Of a stretch of 64,000 nucleotides of DNA, positions 26,210-34,174 are shown one piece after another. The DNA comes from Ruania suaedae. Lineage in GTDB: Bacteria > Actinomycetota > Actinomycetes > Actinomycetales > Beutenbergiaceae. The number at the start of each line of letters is the position of its first letter. Position 1 is the stretch's first letter. The stretch spans positions 2,294,001 to 2,358,000 of the forward strand of contig NZ_CP088018.1 in the NCBI RefSeq assembly GCF_021049265.1. Direction: 5' to 3'. The notes below the pieces were generated by a model. The model was not told where the DNA came from, ran no database searches, and was given only the letters and a program-made list of their open reading frames with translations. The translations under genes and the position numbers were made by a program.

Positions 26210-26854
26210 TCAGGTCGGGGCGTGCCGCCACTGCGGGTCCTGGTCCCGCCGCCGGCCGGTGACCCAGGCGACCACCTGGGTGCGGCGCTGCAGTCCGAGC
26301 GTGGCCAGCAGTGAGGTGACGTGGTTCTTGACCGTCTTCTCCGCCACGCCGAGCCGCTCGGCCACCTCCCGGTTGGACAGGCCGTCGCCGATGAGCTCCA
26401 CGATGCGGCGCTGGGAGGGGGTGAGCAGCTCGAACGGGTCGTCGGCGCGCGGTTCGGCGGGTACCTCGCGCAGCAGCGTCCGGCCGGCGGCCACGGCGCG
26501 CACCGCCTCGAGGATCTGGCCGCCGCGCACGGACTTGAGCACGAATGCCTGGGCGCCGGCGGCCTGGGCGGCGGACCGGGCCTGCGGGTCCCCGAAGGAG
26601 GTGAGGACGACGGCGCGCACGTCGGGCAGCGCGGCGCGGACGCCGTCGATGACGTCCACACCCGTGCCGTCGGGCAGCTGCAGATCGACCAGCAGCAGAT
26701 CGGGGCGGGTCAGCTCGGCCCGCTGGATGGCCTCGGCCACCGTGGAGGCCTCGGCGACGACGGTCAGGTCGTCGGCCATGTCGATCACGTCGACCACGCC
26801 GCGGCGCACGATCTCGTGGTCGTCGACGATCAGGACGCGGACCGGATCACTCAC
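26210..26854 (-). CDS. NarL/FixJ-family response regulator, DevR/DosR-like
   Basis: The 214-residue protein has a receiver domain (VRVLIVDDHEIVRRGVVDVI, phospho-Asp in LLLVDLQLPDG, Lys in FVLKSVRGG) and a LuxR-type HTH (LSNREVAERLGVAEKTVKNH, LGLQRRTQVV). The HTH segment AEKTVKNHV...LGLQRRTQ closely resembles DosR. With the DevS-like kinase two genes away (23216-24799) it makes a plausible oxygen/redox two-component pair controlling cyd and dormancy-type genes. The pairing is inferred from family and proximity. It is followed by the dipeptidase gene. Confidence 0.9.
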   Translation of the reverse strand: MSDPVRVLIVDDHEIVRRGVVDVIDMADDLTVVAEASTVAEAIQRAELTRPDLLLVDLQLPDGTGVDVIDGVRAALPDVRAVVLTSFGDPQARSAAQAAGAQAFVLKSVRGGQILEAVRAVAAGRTLLREVPAEPRADDPFELLTPSQRRIVELIGDGLSNREVAERLGVAEKTVKNHVTSLLATLGLQRRTQVVAWVTGRRRDQDPQWRHAPT

Positions 26855-26909
26855 GTTCCCAGCCTACTGGGGTCCGGCACCGCGGCGTCGGTGACCGGAG
26901 CGACCGTCA

Positions 26910-26948
26910 TGCGTGATCTGCGGGGACATGCTGCCGCAGATCCACGCA
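26910..26948 (-). terminator. Hairpin 3' of lacI-type gene; copy 2 of the dispersed palindrome
   Basis: TGCGTGATCTGCGG (26910-26923) pairs with 26934-26948 with a single bulge. It lies 30 bases after the LacI gene stop. Its gene-proximal arm and flank (to 26968) match the copy at 651-685 at 28 of 35 aligned positions, including GCCGTGTCG-CCGGTCAG-CG type blocks. Confidence 0.6.
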
Positions 26949-26977
26949 GCCGTGTCGGTCCGGTCAGGCGGAGTCGC

Positions 26978-27955
26978 TCACCCCGCGGGCGGCTCCGCGG
27001 TGGAACGCCGCACCTGCAGCTCCACCGGCAGGATCCGGGTGATCGGCTCGGCGCCGAGCAGCAGATCCACGGCCGCCGCTCCCATCTCCAGCGCCGGTAC
27101 TGCGACCGTGGTCAGTGGCGGCGCGAGCAGCCGGGCGACCGGGACGTCGTCGAAGCCGACCACGCTCATCCGCTGCGGCACCGCGATCCCCCGGTCGGCC
27201 AGGCGGCCCAAAATCCCCAGGGCGAGCTGGTCGTTGAAGGCGAGTACCGCACTCACCCCGCGGGCCAGCGCCTGATCGGCCGCCGCGATCCCGCCCGCCG
27301 AACCCGGGCGGAACGATCCCAGGTCCACCACCGTGTCCGGGCCGACGATCCCGGCGCCGACCGCCGCCTGCAGACCCTCCCGGCGGCGCGCATCCGACCA
27401 GGAGGTGGCCGGCCCCCCGGCGTAGCCGATCCGGGAGTGTCCGAGGGCTGCGAGATGCCGCAGCGCCTGGGTGATGCCGTCGGCGTTGTCACCCACCACG
27501 GCGGGGACCCCGTCCAGCACCCGGTTCACCAGGACCACCCGGGTGCGGCCGGCGACCTCGGCGAGTTCGGCGTCCGTGGTGCGGGAGGAGGCCAGCACGG
27601 CACCCTCGCACACCATCGCCAGCTGGCCGAGCACCTCCAGCTCGCGACCGGGATCCTCATCGGTGTCCGCGATCATCGCGTTCAGCCCGGCATCGCGCAC
27701 CCGCCGCTGCACCCCGGTGGCGACCGAGGCGTGGAAGGCGTTCTGCAGGTCCGGCACCACCAGACCGATCGCCTGCCCGCGCCCGGTGACCAGCTGCCGG
27801 GCCGCCCGGTTGGGCTGGTAGTCCAGCTGCTCGGCGAGGCGCCGCACGCGTTCGCGCGTACCGGCGGCCACCACGGTGGAGCCCGCCAGGGCGCGCGAGA
27901 CGGTGGCCATGGAGACGCCGGCGGCATCGGCCACGTCCCGGAGCGTCGTCGGCAT
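26978..27955 (-). CDS. LacI-family transcriptional repressor
   Basis: The 325-residue regulator has the LacI HTH (TTLRDVADAAGVSMATVSRA), a hinge helix region (PNRAARQLVTGR) and a periplasmic-binding-protein-like effector domain (IGLVVPDLQNAF, LGHSRIGYAGGP, VSVVGFDDVPVARLL). ATG 27955 is chosen over GTG 27961 since AGAAGG is 8 bases upstream. Two identical CAAACGTTTG palindromes lie between it and the divergent KDPG aldolase gene, a LacI-family type of operator. It most likely represses the aldolase-kinase operon and itself until a sugar-acid effector binds (inferred). Confidence 0.93.
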   Translation of the reverse strand: MPTTLRDVADAAGVSMATVSRALAGSTVVAAGTRERVRRLAEQLDYQPNRAARQLVTGRGQAIGLVVPDLQNAFHASVATGVQRRVRDAGLNAMIADTDEDPGRELEVLGQLAMVCEGAVLASSRTTDAELAEVAGRTRVVLVNRVLDGVPAVVGDNADGITQALRHLAALGHSRIGYAGGPATSWSDARRREGLQAAVGAGIVGPDTVVDLGSFRPGSAGGIAAADQALARGVSAVLAFNDQLALGILGRLADRGIAVPQRMSVVGFDDVPVARLLAPPLTTVAVPALEMGAAAVDLLLGAEPITRILPVELQVRRSTAEPPAG

Positions 27956-27968
27956 GCGCACCCTTCTG

Positions 27969-27978
27969 CAAACGTTTG
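27969..27978. promoter_or_regulatory. LacI-type operator O1 (CAAACGTTTG)
   Basis: A perfect 10-bp palindrome within the shared longer sequence CTGCAAACGTTTGTGG (27966-27981), just upstream of the LacI gene start. The AACGTT core matches the general LacI/GalR operator form AAnCGnTT. Confidence 0.85.
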
Positions 27979-28035
27979 TGGATCATTGTCGACCCGAGGC
28001 CACTCATGTTAGCGTGATCGGCAATTACATCACTG

Positions 28036-28045
28036 CAAACGTTTG
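28036..28045. promoter_or_regulatory. LacI-type operator O2 (CAAACGTTTG)
   Basis: The second copy shares CTGCAAACGTTTGTGG with O1 and lies 28 bases upstream of the KDPG aldolase start. Centres are 67 bp apart, a spacing that could permit looping by a tetrameric or dimer-of-dimers repressor. Confidence 0.85.
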
Positions 28046-28072
28046 TGGTCCTGCGACCGCACAAGGAGAGAT

Positions 28073-28711
28073 ATGACAGCGCAGTCCCCCGAGATGCTCG
28101 AGCGCATCGGCGCCGCCCGCCTGGTGCCCGTCGTCGTTCTCGACGACGCCGCCTCCGCCGCTCCGCTGGCCGAGGCCCTCGTGGCCGGTGGCCTCCCCGT
28201 GGCCGAGGTGACCTTCCGGACCGCTGCCGCGGTGGACTCGATCAAGGCGATGAGTGCCCGGGGCGACATGCTGATCGGGGCCGGCACGGTGCTCACACCG
28301 GAGCAGGTCGACGCCGCCGTGGACGCCGGCGCCTCCTACGTCGTCTCCCCCGGCTTCTCCCAACCGGTGGTGCGCCGCTGCATCGAGCGCGGTGTGCTGC
28401 CCCTGCCCGGCGCCGTCACCGCCACCGAGGTGCAGGCGGCCCTGGCCGAGGGCCTGACGGTCGTGAAGTTCTTCCCGGCGGAGACCTCCGGTGGGGCCAA
28501 GGCCATCAAGGCGCTCGCAGCACCGTTCGGGGACCTGCGGTTCGTGCCCACCGGCGGGATCGGGCCGAAGAACCTGGCCGAGTACACCGCGCTGTCCGCC
28601 GTGCTCGCCGTCGGCGGTTCCTGGATGGTGCCCCGGGACGAGATCGCCGCCGGCCACTTCGAGAAGGTCACCGACCTGACCCGCGAGGCCGTCGCGCTCG
28701 CCACCGCCTGA
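28073..28711 (+). CDS. eda: KHG/KDPG aldolase
   Basis: The 212-residue class I aldolase cleaves 2-keto-3-deoxy-6-phosphogluconate to pyruvate and glyceraldehyde 3-phosphate. Family motifs are visible: VAEVTFRTAAA with the catalytic Glu, GAGTVLTPEQ, SPGFSQPVV and the Schiff-base Lys in VVKFFPAE, followed by FVPTGGIGPKNL. ATG 28073 has AAGGAG at 28063-28068. It is divergent from the LacI gene with two operators between and is followed by the sugar kinase after 33 bases; the pair makes the lower part of a ketogluconate pathway. Confidence 0.94.
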   Translation: MTAQSPEMLERIGAARLVPVVVLDDAASAAPLAEALVAGGLPVAEVTFRTAAAVDSIKAMSARGDMLIGAGTVLTPEQVDAAVDAGASYVVSPGFSQPVVRRCIERGVLPLPGAVTATEVQAALAEGLTVVKFFPAETSGGAKAIKALAAPFGDLRFVPTGGIGPKNLAEYTALSAVLAVGGSWMVPRDEIAAGHFEKVTDLTREAVALATA

Positions 28712-28744
28712 CCTGACCCAGCAACCGATTCGACGAGGGATCCC

Positions 28745-29845
28745 ATGAGCCTGTCCATCCGCCCCGCCTCCGAGTGCCGCTACGACATCGCCTCCCTGGG
28801 CGAGATCATGCTCCGCATGGATCCGGGCGAGGGCCGTATCCGCACCACCCGCCAGTTCCGCGTCTGGGAGGGTGGCGGTGAGTACAACGTCGCCCGTGGT
28901 CTGCGCCGGGCGTTCGGTCTGCGCGCCGTCTCGGTCACCGCCCTCGCGGACAACGAGGTCGGCCGCCTGGTCGAGGACTGCATGCTCACCGGTGGGGTGG
29001 ACACCTCCTTCATCACCTGGGTGCCCTACGACGGCATCGGGCGCGAGGTCCGCAACGGCCTGAACTTCACCGAGCGCGGGTTCGGGGTGCGCGGCGCCGT
29101 CGGCGTCTCCGACCGTGGCAACACCGCGATCAGCCAGCTGAAGCCCGGCCAGGTGGACTGGGACCACCTCTTCGGCGAGCTCGGCGTGCGGTGGCTGCAC
29201 ACCGGCGGCATCTTCGCCGCCCTCTCGGAGTCGACCGCCGAGGTCGTCATCGAGGCGGTCACCGCCGCCAAGAAGCACGGCACGGTCGTCTCCTACGACC
29301 TCAACTACCGCCCGAGCCTGTGGAAGACCATCGGCGGCCAGGCCAAGGCCCAGGAGGTCAACAAGGCCATCGCCCCGCTGATCGACGTGATGATCGGCAA
29401 CGAGGAGGACTTCACCGCCTCCCTCGGCTTCGAGGTCCAGGGCACCGGGGACAACCTCGACAACCTGGAGATCGACAGCTTCAAGGCGATGATCACCGAA
29501 GCCGGGCAGACGTACGAGAACTTCCAGGTCATCGGCACCACCCTGCGCACCGTGCACACCGCCTCGGACAACGACTGGGGCGCGATCGCCTGGTCGAGGG
29601 ACGAGGGCTTCGCCGAGGCCACCCACCGCGAGCACCTGGAGATCCTCGACCGGGTCGGTGGCGGCGATTCCTTCGCCTCGGGCCTGATCTACGGCCTGCT
29701 CGAGGGTGAGCCGATCCAGACGGCGGTCGAGTACGGGGCAGCCCACGGCGCCCTGGCCATGTCCACCCCGGGCGACACCACCATGGTCACCAAGGCCGAG
29801 GTGCTCAAGCTCGCCGGTGGTGGAAGCGCCCGCGTGGACCGCTGA
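28745..29845 (+). CDS. kdgK: PfkB-family sugar kinase, probable 2-keto-3-deoxygluconate kinase
   Basis: The 366-residue PfkB/ribokinase-type enzyme has the N-terminal glycine-rich substrate motif GGGEYNVARGLRR and the C-terminal PfkB signature DRVGGGDSFASGLIYG with the catalytic Asp. Pairing with KDPG aldolase under one LacI-type regulator makes 2-keto-3-deoxygluconate the likely substrate, giving KDPG for the aldolase. The substrate assignment rests on context. The upstream source of KDG could be the UxaA-type dehydratase or hexuronate pathways in the region. Confidence 0.88.
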   Translation: MSLSIRPASECRYDIASLGEIMLRMDPGEGRIRTTRQFRVWEGGGEYNVARGLRRAFGLRAVSVTALADNEVGRLVEDCMLTGGVDTSFITWVPYDGIGREVRNGLNFTERGFGVRGAVGVSDRGNTAISQLKPGQVDWDHLFGELGVRWLHTGGIFAALSESTAEVVIEAVTAAKKHGTVVSYDLNYRPSLWKTIGGQAKAQEVNKAIAPLIDVMIGNEEDFTASLGFEVQGTGDNLDNLEIDSFKAMITEAGQTYENFQVIGTTLRTVHTASDNDWGAIAWSRDEGFAEATHREHLEILDRVGGGDSFASGLIYGLLEGEPIQTAVEYGAAHGALAMSTPGDTTMVTKAEVLKLAGGGSARVDR

Positions 29846-29951
29846 TCACCGGTTCCTGATCGCCCGTCGGCGGTCCGGCCGCGGGTCCGGCAGTCTGGGT
29901 GCCGGGCCCGCGACCAGGCCGCCGACGGGCGGCGTCAGCCATGATGGGCCC

Positions 29952-30392
29952 ATGAGAGTCGGTGAGCTCGCGCGACGCACAGGGGTGAGCGTGCGCTCCC
30001 TGCGCTATTACGAGAATCAGGGCCTTCTCGCGCCCTCCCGCTCCGCGGCCGGCCAGCGCATCTACGGCACCGAGCACGAGACGATCGTGGGTGAGATCCA
30101 GGAGCTGTTCCGCGCCGGGTTCTGCAGCTCGGTCATCCGCGAACTCCTTCCTGCGCTGACCGCCCCCGTCAAGGACACCGCGCTCCTCGGCCAGGCACTG
30201 ACCTCGGCCCGGGAACGGCTGACCAGCGAGAAGCGGGCGATCGATGCCGAGCTGCTCCGGCTGGAGCAGTGGCGTGACCGCTGGGGACTTGCCCCTGACA
30301 CCCATGTCAGCGTCCAGGATGAGCGCCATGACGACACCGACGAATCCTCCCCGCCAGCTCCGCCTGATCATCGAGACCGACGACTTCGATGA
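29952..30392 (+). CDS. MerR-family transcriptional regulator
   Basis: The 146-residue protein starts MRVGELARRTGVSVRSLRYY, the winged-HTH of MerR regulators, followed by ENQGLLAPSRSAAGQRIY and a coiled-coil dimerisation helix. No Cys-rich metal loop or large effector domain follows, so it is of the short kind with an unknown signal. ATG 29952 is preferred to upstream in-frame starts that fall inside the sugar kinase gene. Its 3' end overlaps the glyoxalase-like gene by 65 bases, so the two are likely co-regulated. Confidence 0.9.
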   Translation: MRVGELARRTGVSVRSLRYYENQGLLAPSRSAAGQRIYGTEHETIVGEIQELFRAGFCSSVIRELLPALTAPVKDTALLGQALTSARERLTSEKRAIDAELLRLEQWRDRWGLAPDTHVSVQDERHDDTDESSPPAPPDHRDRRLR

Positions 30393-30795
30393 GGCAGTGC
30401 ACTTCTACCGCGATGTGCTCGGCATGCCCGAGCAGCCCGCATTCGCCACCGAGGGGGACGATCGCGTCTCGATCCTGCATGCCGGGACCGCCACGATCGA
30501 GCTCGCGAGTCCCGCCCACGTGAGAGCCATCGACGCGATTGAAGGCGTCCCCGAGTCCCAGCAGCCGACGCTCCGGATCGCGCTCGAGGTCGATGACACC
30601 GAGAGCGCCGTCGCTTCGGTCGCCGAGCACGGCACCGCGACGCTGGCTCCGGCCACCCGCACCCCTTTCCAGACCATCAACGCCCGGGTCCAGGGGCCGG
30701 CCGGGTGGCAGGTCACCTTCTTCCAGGAACTCGAGACCGTGCAGGACCGCTCCGCTCGGGACGGCTTCACCACCGACGACCGGCGCCCGCGGTAG
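30328..30795 (+). CDS. Glyoxalase/bleomycin-resistance (VOC) fold protein
   Basis: The 155-residue protein has one vicinal-oxygen-chelate domain: RLIIETDDFDEAVHFYRDVLG at the N terminus, ATIELAS, then LRIALEVDDTESAV and a final GPAGWQVTFFQE. VOC proteins include dioxygenases, glyoxalases and binding proteins for antibiotics. The chemistry cannot be told. ATG 30328 has AGGAT at 8 bases; ATG 30304 is an alternative. Overlap with merR suggests MerR control. Confidence 0.85.
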   Translation: MTTPTNPPRQLRLIIETDDFDEAVHFYRDVLGMPEQPAFATEGDDRVSILHAGTATIELASPAHVRAIDAIEGVPESQQPTLRIALEVDDTESAVASVAEHGTATLAPATRTPFQTINARVQGPAGWQVTFFQELETVQDRSARDGFTTDDRRPR

Positions 30796-30811
30796 CGGCC
30801 CGCCCGAGCCC

Positions 30812-31738
30812 TCACCGCGGCGCGCGCTGGCACCTCGGGCAGAAGAACGAGGACCGGTTGGCGAACGCCTCCCGCACGATCGCGGTCCCGCACCGCGGGC
30901 ACGGGCGGCCCGCCTGGCCGTAGACCGCCAGCGACCGGTCGAAGTAGCCCGAAGCCCCGTTGACGTTGACGTAGAGCGCGTCGAAGCTCGTCCCGCCGGC
31001 CACGAGCGCCTCGCGCATCACCTCCTCGGCGGCCTCCAGCACCGACGCCACCATGCCCGGCCGCATCCGGTCGGCGGGCCGGGCGTAGTGCACGCCCGCT
31101 CGCCACAGCGCCTCGTCGGCGTAGATGTTGCCGATGCCCGAGGTCACCGTCTGGTCCAGCAGCACGGTCTTGATGCCGCGGCGTCCCCGCCGCACCCGCC
31201 GGTTCAGCGCGGCCCGGGCGGCCGGCTCGGCTAGCACCGGATCGAGCAGGTCCCGGCCGATGTGGGCCACGGCATCGGGAAGCAGCCCCGCCACGGGGGC
31301 GCCTCCGGCGTCACCACCGGGGCCGCCGTCGGGGGTGGGCACCAGATCGGCCACGGTGACGTATCCGAAGGTGCGCTGGTCCACGAACCACAGATCGGGG
31401 CCGCCGGCGAGGGAGAGGTGCACACGCAGGTGCGGGTGAGGTGCGCCGTCGGGAACCTCGTCCCGCACGAGCATCTGCCCGCTCATGCCCAGGTGGACCA
31501 GCAGGGCGTGGTCCTCGGGCTCACCGTCCGGGCCGGCCATCGTCAGCCAGCAGAACTTGCCGCGGCGCACCGCGGCCGTGAACGTCCTGCCCGTGAGCAG
31601 CGCCGCGAGCTCGGCCGCTCCGCCCTCCTGACGGCGCACGGCCCGCTCGCGCAGCACCTGCACCCCGGTCACGGGCCGGCCAAGCACATGCGCAGCCAGG
31701 CCCGACCGCACGGTCTCCACCTCGGGCAGCTCGGGCAC
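30812..31738 (-). CDS. mutM: Formamidopyrimidine-DNA glycosylase
   Basis: The 308-residue enzyme removes 8-oxoguanine and formamidopyrimidines. After the initiator the catalytic Pro2-Glu3 is present ([10 protein letters not shown]), with the H2TH segment ([16 protein letters not shown]) and a C-terminal zinc finger with CPRCG and CPRCQ. Start GTG 31738 overlaps the rnc stop (TAGTG). It ends the coaD-sepIVA-DUF177-rnc-mutM chain, all joined by 1- or 4-base overlaps. It converges with the glyoxalase-like gene. Confidence 0.97.
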   Translation of the reverse strand: MPELPEVETVRSGLAAHVLGRPVTGVQVLRERAVRRQEGGAAELAALLTGRTFTAAVRRGKFCWLTMAGPDGEPEDHALLVHLGMSGQMLVRDEVPDGAPHPHLRVHLSLAGGPDLWFVDQRTFGYVTVADLVPTPDGGPGGDAGGAPVAGLLPDAVAHIGRDLLDPVLAEPAARAALNRRVRRGRRGIKTVLLDQTVTSGIGNIYADEALWRAGVHYARPADRMRPGMVASVLEAAEEVMREALVAGGTSFDALYVNVNGASGYFDRSLAVYGQAGRPCPRCGTAIVREAFANRSSFFCPRCQRAPR

Positions 31739-32439
31739 TAGGCCTCGCCGCCGCCGGCGGCCTCCAGGGCCCGGTAGGCGTTCTCGGCGGCGCGCTGCTC
31801 GGCGATCTTCTTCGACGAACCCTCACCCTCGCCCCAGTCCTGGCGGTCGAGGGCCAGGGTGGCGACGAAGTGACGCTGATGGTCGGGGCCGGTCGCCTCG
31901 ATCCGGTAGACCGGCGCCCCCAGCCCGCGCTCGGCCGCGAGCTCCTGCACGCTGGTCTTCCAGTCCAGCCCGGCCCCCAGGCCGGCGGCGTCGGTGAGCC
32001 GCGCGCCCACGAGCCGCTGGACGAACGCGCGGGTCGGCTCCAGCCCGTGGCACAGGTACACGGCCCCGATGACGGCCTCGAGCGTGTCGCACAGGATCGA
32101 GTCCTTGTCGTGCCCACCGGTGCCCTGCTCGCCGCGTCCGAGCAGCAGGTACTGCCCGAGCCCGATCTCGCGTGCCACCGCCGAGAGCGCCCGCTGGGAG
32201 ACGGTGGCGGCCCGCATCTTGGCCAGATCACCCTCGGCGCGATCGGGGTGGGTGCGGTAGAGGTGCTCGGTGACGACCACACCCAGGACCGAGTCGCCCA
32301 GGAACTCCAGGCGCTCGTTGGTGGGGATGCCCCCGGCCTCGTGCGCGAAGGAGCGGTGGGTCAGGGCGAGCACGAGCAGCTCCGGGTCGACCTCGATGCC
32401 CAGCGCCTCGACCAGCTCGTCGAGGGCGCGGGCGGTCAC
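31738..32439 (-). CDS. rnc: Ribonuclease III
   Basis: The 233-residue dsRNA endonuclease contains the signature [15 protein letters not shown] with catalytic acidic residues, a second acidic site ([12 protein letters not shown]), and a C-terminal double-stranded RNA-binding domain ([12 protein letters not shown]...[16 protein letters not shown]). It processes rRNA and antisense RNA duplexes. GTG 32439 overlaps the DUF177 stop by 4 bases. The rpmF gene that usually sits between DUF177 and rnc is absent. Confidence 0.97.
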   Translation of the reverse strand: MTARALDELVEALGIEVDPELLVLALTHRSFAHEAGGIPTNERLEFLGDSVLGVVVTEHLYRTHPDRAEGDLAKMRAATVSQRALSAVAREIGLGQYLLLGRGEQGTGGHDKDSILCDTLEAVIGAVYLCHGLEPTRAFVQRLVGARLTDAAGLGAGLDWKTSVQELAAERGLGAPVYRIEATGPDHQRHFVATLALDRQDWGEGEGSSKKIAEQRAAENAYRALEAAGGGEA

Positions 32440-33035
32440 CTCTCGCGCTCCTGCTGGTCGGTCTCGTCGGTCTCGTCCTCGGCGCCCTCGGCGTCCTGGT
32501 CACCCTCGGCGCCCGCGAGCGCCGCCAGGGCCGACCAGCGCGGATCGAGGTCCTCGTGGGCGTGACCGGGCTCGGCCTCGTCGAGGCGGATGCCGCAGTC
32601 CGGGCACAGGCCCGGGCAGTCCGGGCGGCACAGCGGCCGGAACGGCAGGGAGAGCACGACGGCGTCGGTCACCGTGGGCTCGAGATCGAGCGTCTCCCCG
32701 TCGAGCTCGGGCAGCGGGTCCTCGTCCTCGCCCAGCTGGTCGGTGTCCTGCGTGCCCGGGTAGGCGAAAAGCTCGGTGATGTCGGCATCGATGTCGACGA
32801 CCACCTCGGTCAGGCAGCGCACACACTCCCCCTCGGCCACCGCGGAGGCGGTGCCGGTGACGAGCACACCCTCCATCACGGACTCGAGGCGGAGGTCGAG
32901 CGCCACCTCGCGCCCGGCGCGTACGGCGATCACCTCGTTACCCATCGGCTCCGCGACCGGCGCGTCGAGGGTGTGGGTGCGCATCGACCCGGGCCGGCGG
33001 CCCAGGTCGCGGGTGGAGATCTGGAAGTGGGTCAT
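32436..33035 (-). CDS. DUF177 (YceD) family protein
   Basis: The 199-residue protein has the DUF177 pattern: an N-terminal [18 protein letters not shown], a central CVRC pair and a C-terminal [13 protein letters not shown] cluster, forming a likely metal site, followed by an acidic tail. YceD homologues help 23S rRNA or L32 maturation in other bacteria. In most actinobacteria rpmF follows immediately; here rnc does, with a GTGA overlap. ATG 33035 overlaps the SepIVA gene stop. Confidence 0.92.
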   Translation of the reverse strand: MTHFQISTRDLGRRPGSMRTHTLDAPVAEPMGNEVIAVRAGREVALDLRLESVMEGVLVTGTASAVAEGECVRCLTEVVVDIDADITELFAYPGTQDTDQLGEDEDPLPELDGETLDLEPTVTDAVVLSLPFRPLCRPDCPGLCPDCGIRLDEAEPGHAHEDLDPRWSALAALAGAEGDQDAEGAEDETDETDQQERER

Positions 33036-33562
33036 GTGCCGGTCGTCTCCTTGTCGTTGTCGCCGGCTGCCTCCGACGGACCGCTGCGGCCCCGGGTGCG
33101 TTCCATCAGGCGTGCCCGTCCGGCCGCCACCTGGGATGAGATCGAGTTGAGATCGATCTCGAACTGGGCGAGCTGGCGGTCGCAGTAGTCGTCCGCCTCC
33201 CGGGAGAGCTTCTCGGCCGAGGCCTTGGCCTCGGCCACGATGTTCTGGGCGCGCTCGTCGGCAGCGGCGACGACCGCCTCGCGTGAGACGAGCTCCTCGG
33301 CTCGCTGCTGCGCTTTCTCCACGATCGCGGCCGCCTCTCGCCGGGCGCGCTGGAGCACGGCATCGGCGTCGGCCACCACGGAGTCGGCCCGGGTGATCTG
33401 GTCCGGGAGCACCCCGGTGGCCGAATCGATCAGCTCCAGCACCTCGGCGCGGTTGACCAGCACCGAGGCCGACATCGGCATCGAGCGAGCGGAGGAGACC
33501 AGATCGGCGAGCTCCTCGAGGATCGCGACGAGCGACTCGCCCTGTTCTGCGGCCTTGCTCAT
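33032..33562 (-). CDS. sepIVA: SepIVA-like coiled-coil cell division protein
   Basis: This 176-residue, mostly helical protein (EELADLVSSARSMPMSASVL near the start; long coiled coil from about 65 to 130, REAAAIVEKAQQRAEELVSR) matches the DivIVA-domain protein SepIVA (Rv2927c in M. tuberculosis) in length, opening and gene order with DUF177 and rnc. SepIVA localises at the septum and intracellular membrane domain and is needed for growth in mycobacteria. The name rests on synteny plus coiled-coil similarity. 4-base overlaps on both sides (coaD, DUF177). Confidence 0.8.
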   Translation of the reverse strand: MSKAAEQGESLVAILEELADLVSSARSMPMSASVLVNRAEVLELIDSATGVLPDQITRADSVVADADAVLQRARREAAAIVEKAQQRAEELVSREAVVAAADERAQNIVAEAKASAEKLSREADDYCDRQLAQFEIDLNSISSQVAAGRARLMERTRGRSGPSEAAGDNDKETTGT

Positions 33563-34065
33563 GAGCGTCCATCCTTCGGGGGCGGTGCCGAGATCGCCGC
33601 GTGGACGGCATCACTGACGGCGGGCGGGACCAGTCCGGCGATGTCGCCGCCGTACCGGGCGACATCCTTGACCATGCTGGAGGAGACGTGCGCGAGCTCG
33701 GGAGCGCCGGTCACGAACACCGTCTCCACCCCGCTCAGGTGCCGGTTCATCAGCGCCATCGGCTGCTCGGCGTCGTAGTCGGCTCCCCCACGCAGGCCCT
33801 TGACGATGGCGGCGGCGCCGAGCTCGGTGCACAGGTCCGCGAGCAGGCCCGGCATCCGGACCACCCGGACGCCGTCCTGGCCGGCGACGGCCTCGGTGAA
33901 CAGCCGCACCCGCGTCTCGGCGTCGAGCAGCGGCGCCTTGCCGGCATTGATGCCCACGGCTACGACGACCTCGTCGAAGAGGCTCCGCGCGCGGCGCACG
34001 ATGTCCAGGTGCCCGAGCGTCACGGGATCGAAGGATCCCGGGCACACAGCGATACGAGTGGTCAC
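33559..34065 (-). CDS. coaD: Phosphopantetheine adenylyltransferase
   Basis: The 168-residue enzyme makes dephospho-CoA from 4'-phosphopantetheine and ATP. The nucleotidyltransferase motif TLGH is in GSFDPVTLGHLDIV, and the C-terminal motif is HVSSSMVKDVARYGGDI. GTG 34065 is chosen because the family begins a few residues before AVCPGSFDP; GGAAGG lies upstream. Usually next to rsmD; here 5 kb of carbohydrate genes lies between. Confidence 0.97.
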   Translation of the reverse strand: MTTRIAVCPGSFDPVTLGHLDIVRRARSLFDEVVVAVGINAGKAPLLDAETRVRLFTEAVAGQDGVRVVRMPGLLADLCTELGAAAIVKGLRGGADYDAEQPMALMNRHLSGVETVFVTGAPELAHVSSSMVKDVARYGGDIAGLVPPAVSDAVHAAISAPPPKDGRS

Positions 34066-34118
34066 GGCGGACAACTTACCTTCCGGGCGCCGCAGGAGGG
34101 CACCGCAGAGCCCGAGAG

Positions 34119-34138
34119 ACCGGTTTCTCCGGTAGACT
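34119..34138 (+). promoter_or_regulatory. Candidate -10 box and operator of the uxaA-type gene
   Basis: TAGACT (34133-34138) fits a -10 hexamer, and an inverted repeat ACCGG-TTTCT-CCGGT (34119-34133) abuts it. No clear -35 is visible, consistent with activator- or repressor-controlled expression. Confidence 0.35.
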
Positions 34139-34174
34139 GGGCGATCACGAACCGCCCCAAGCGAAGGTCTCTGC

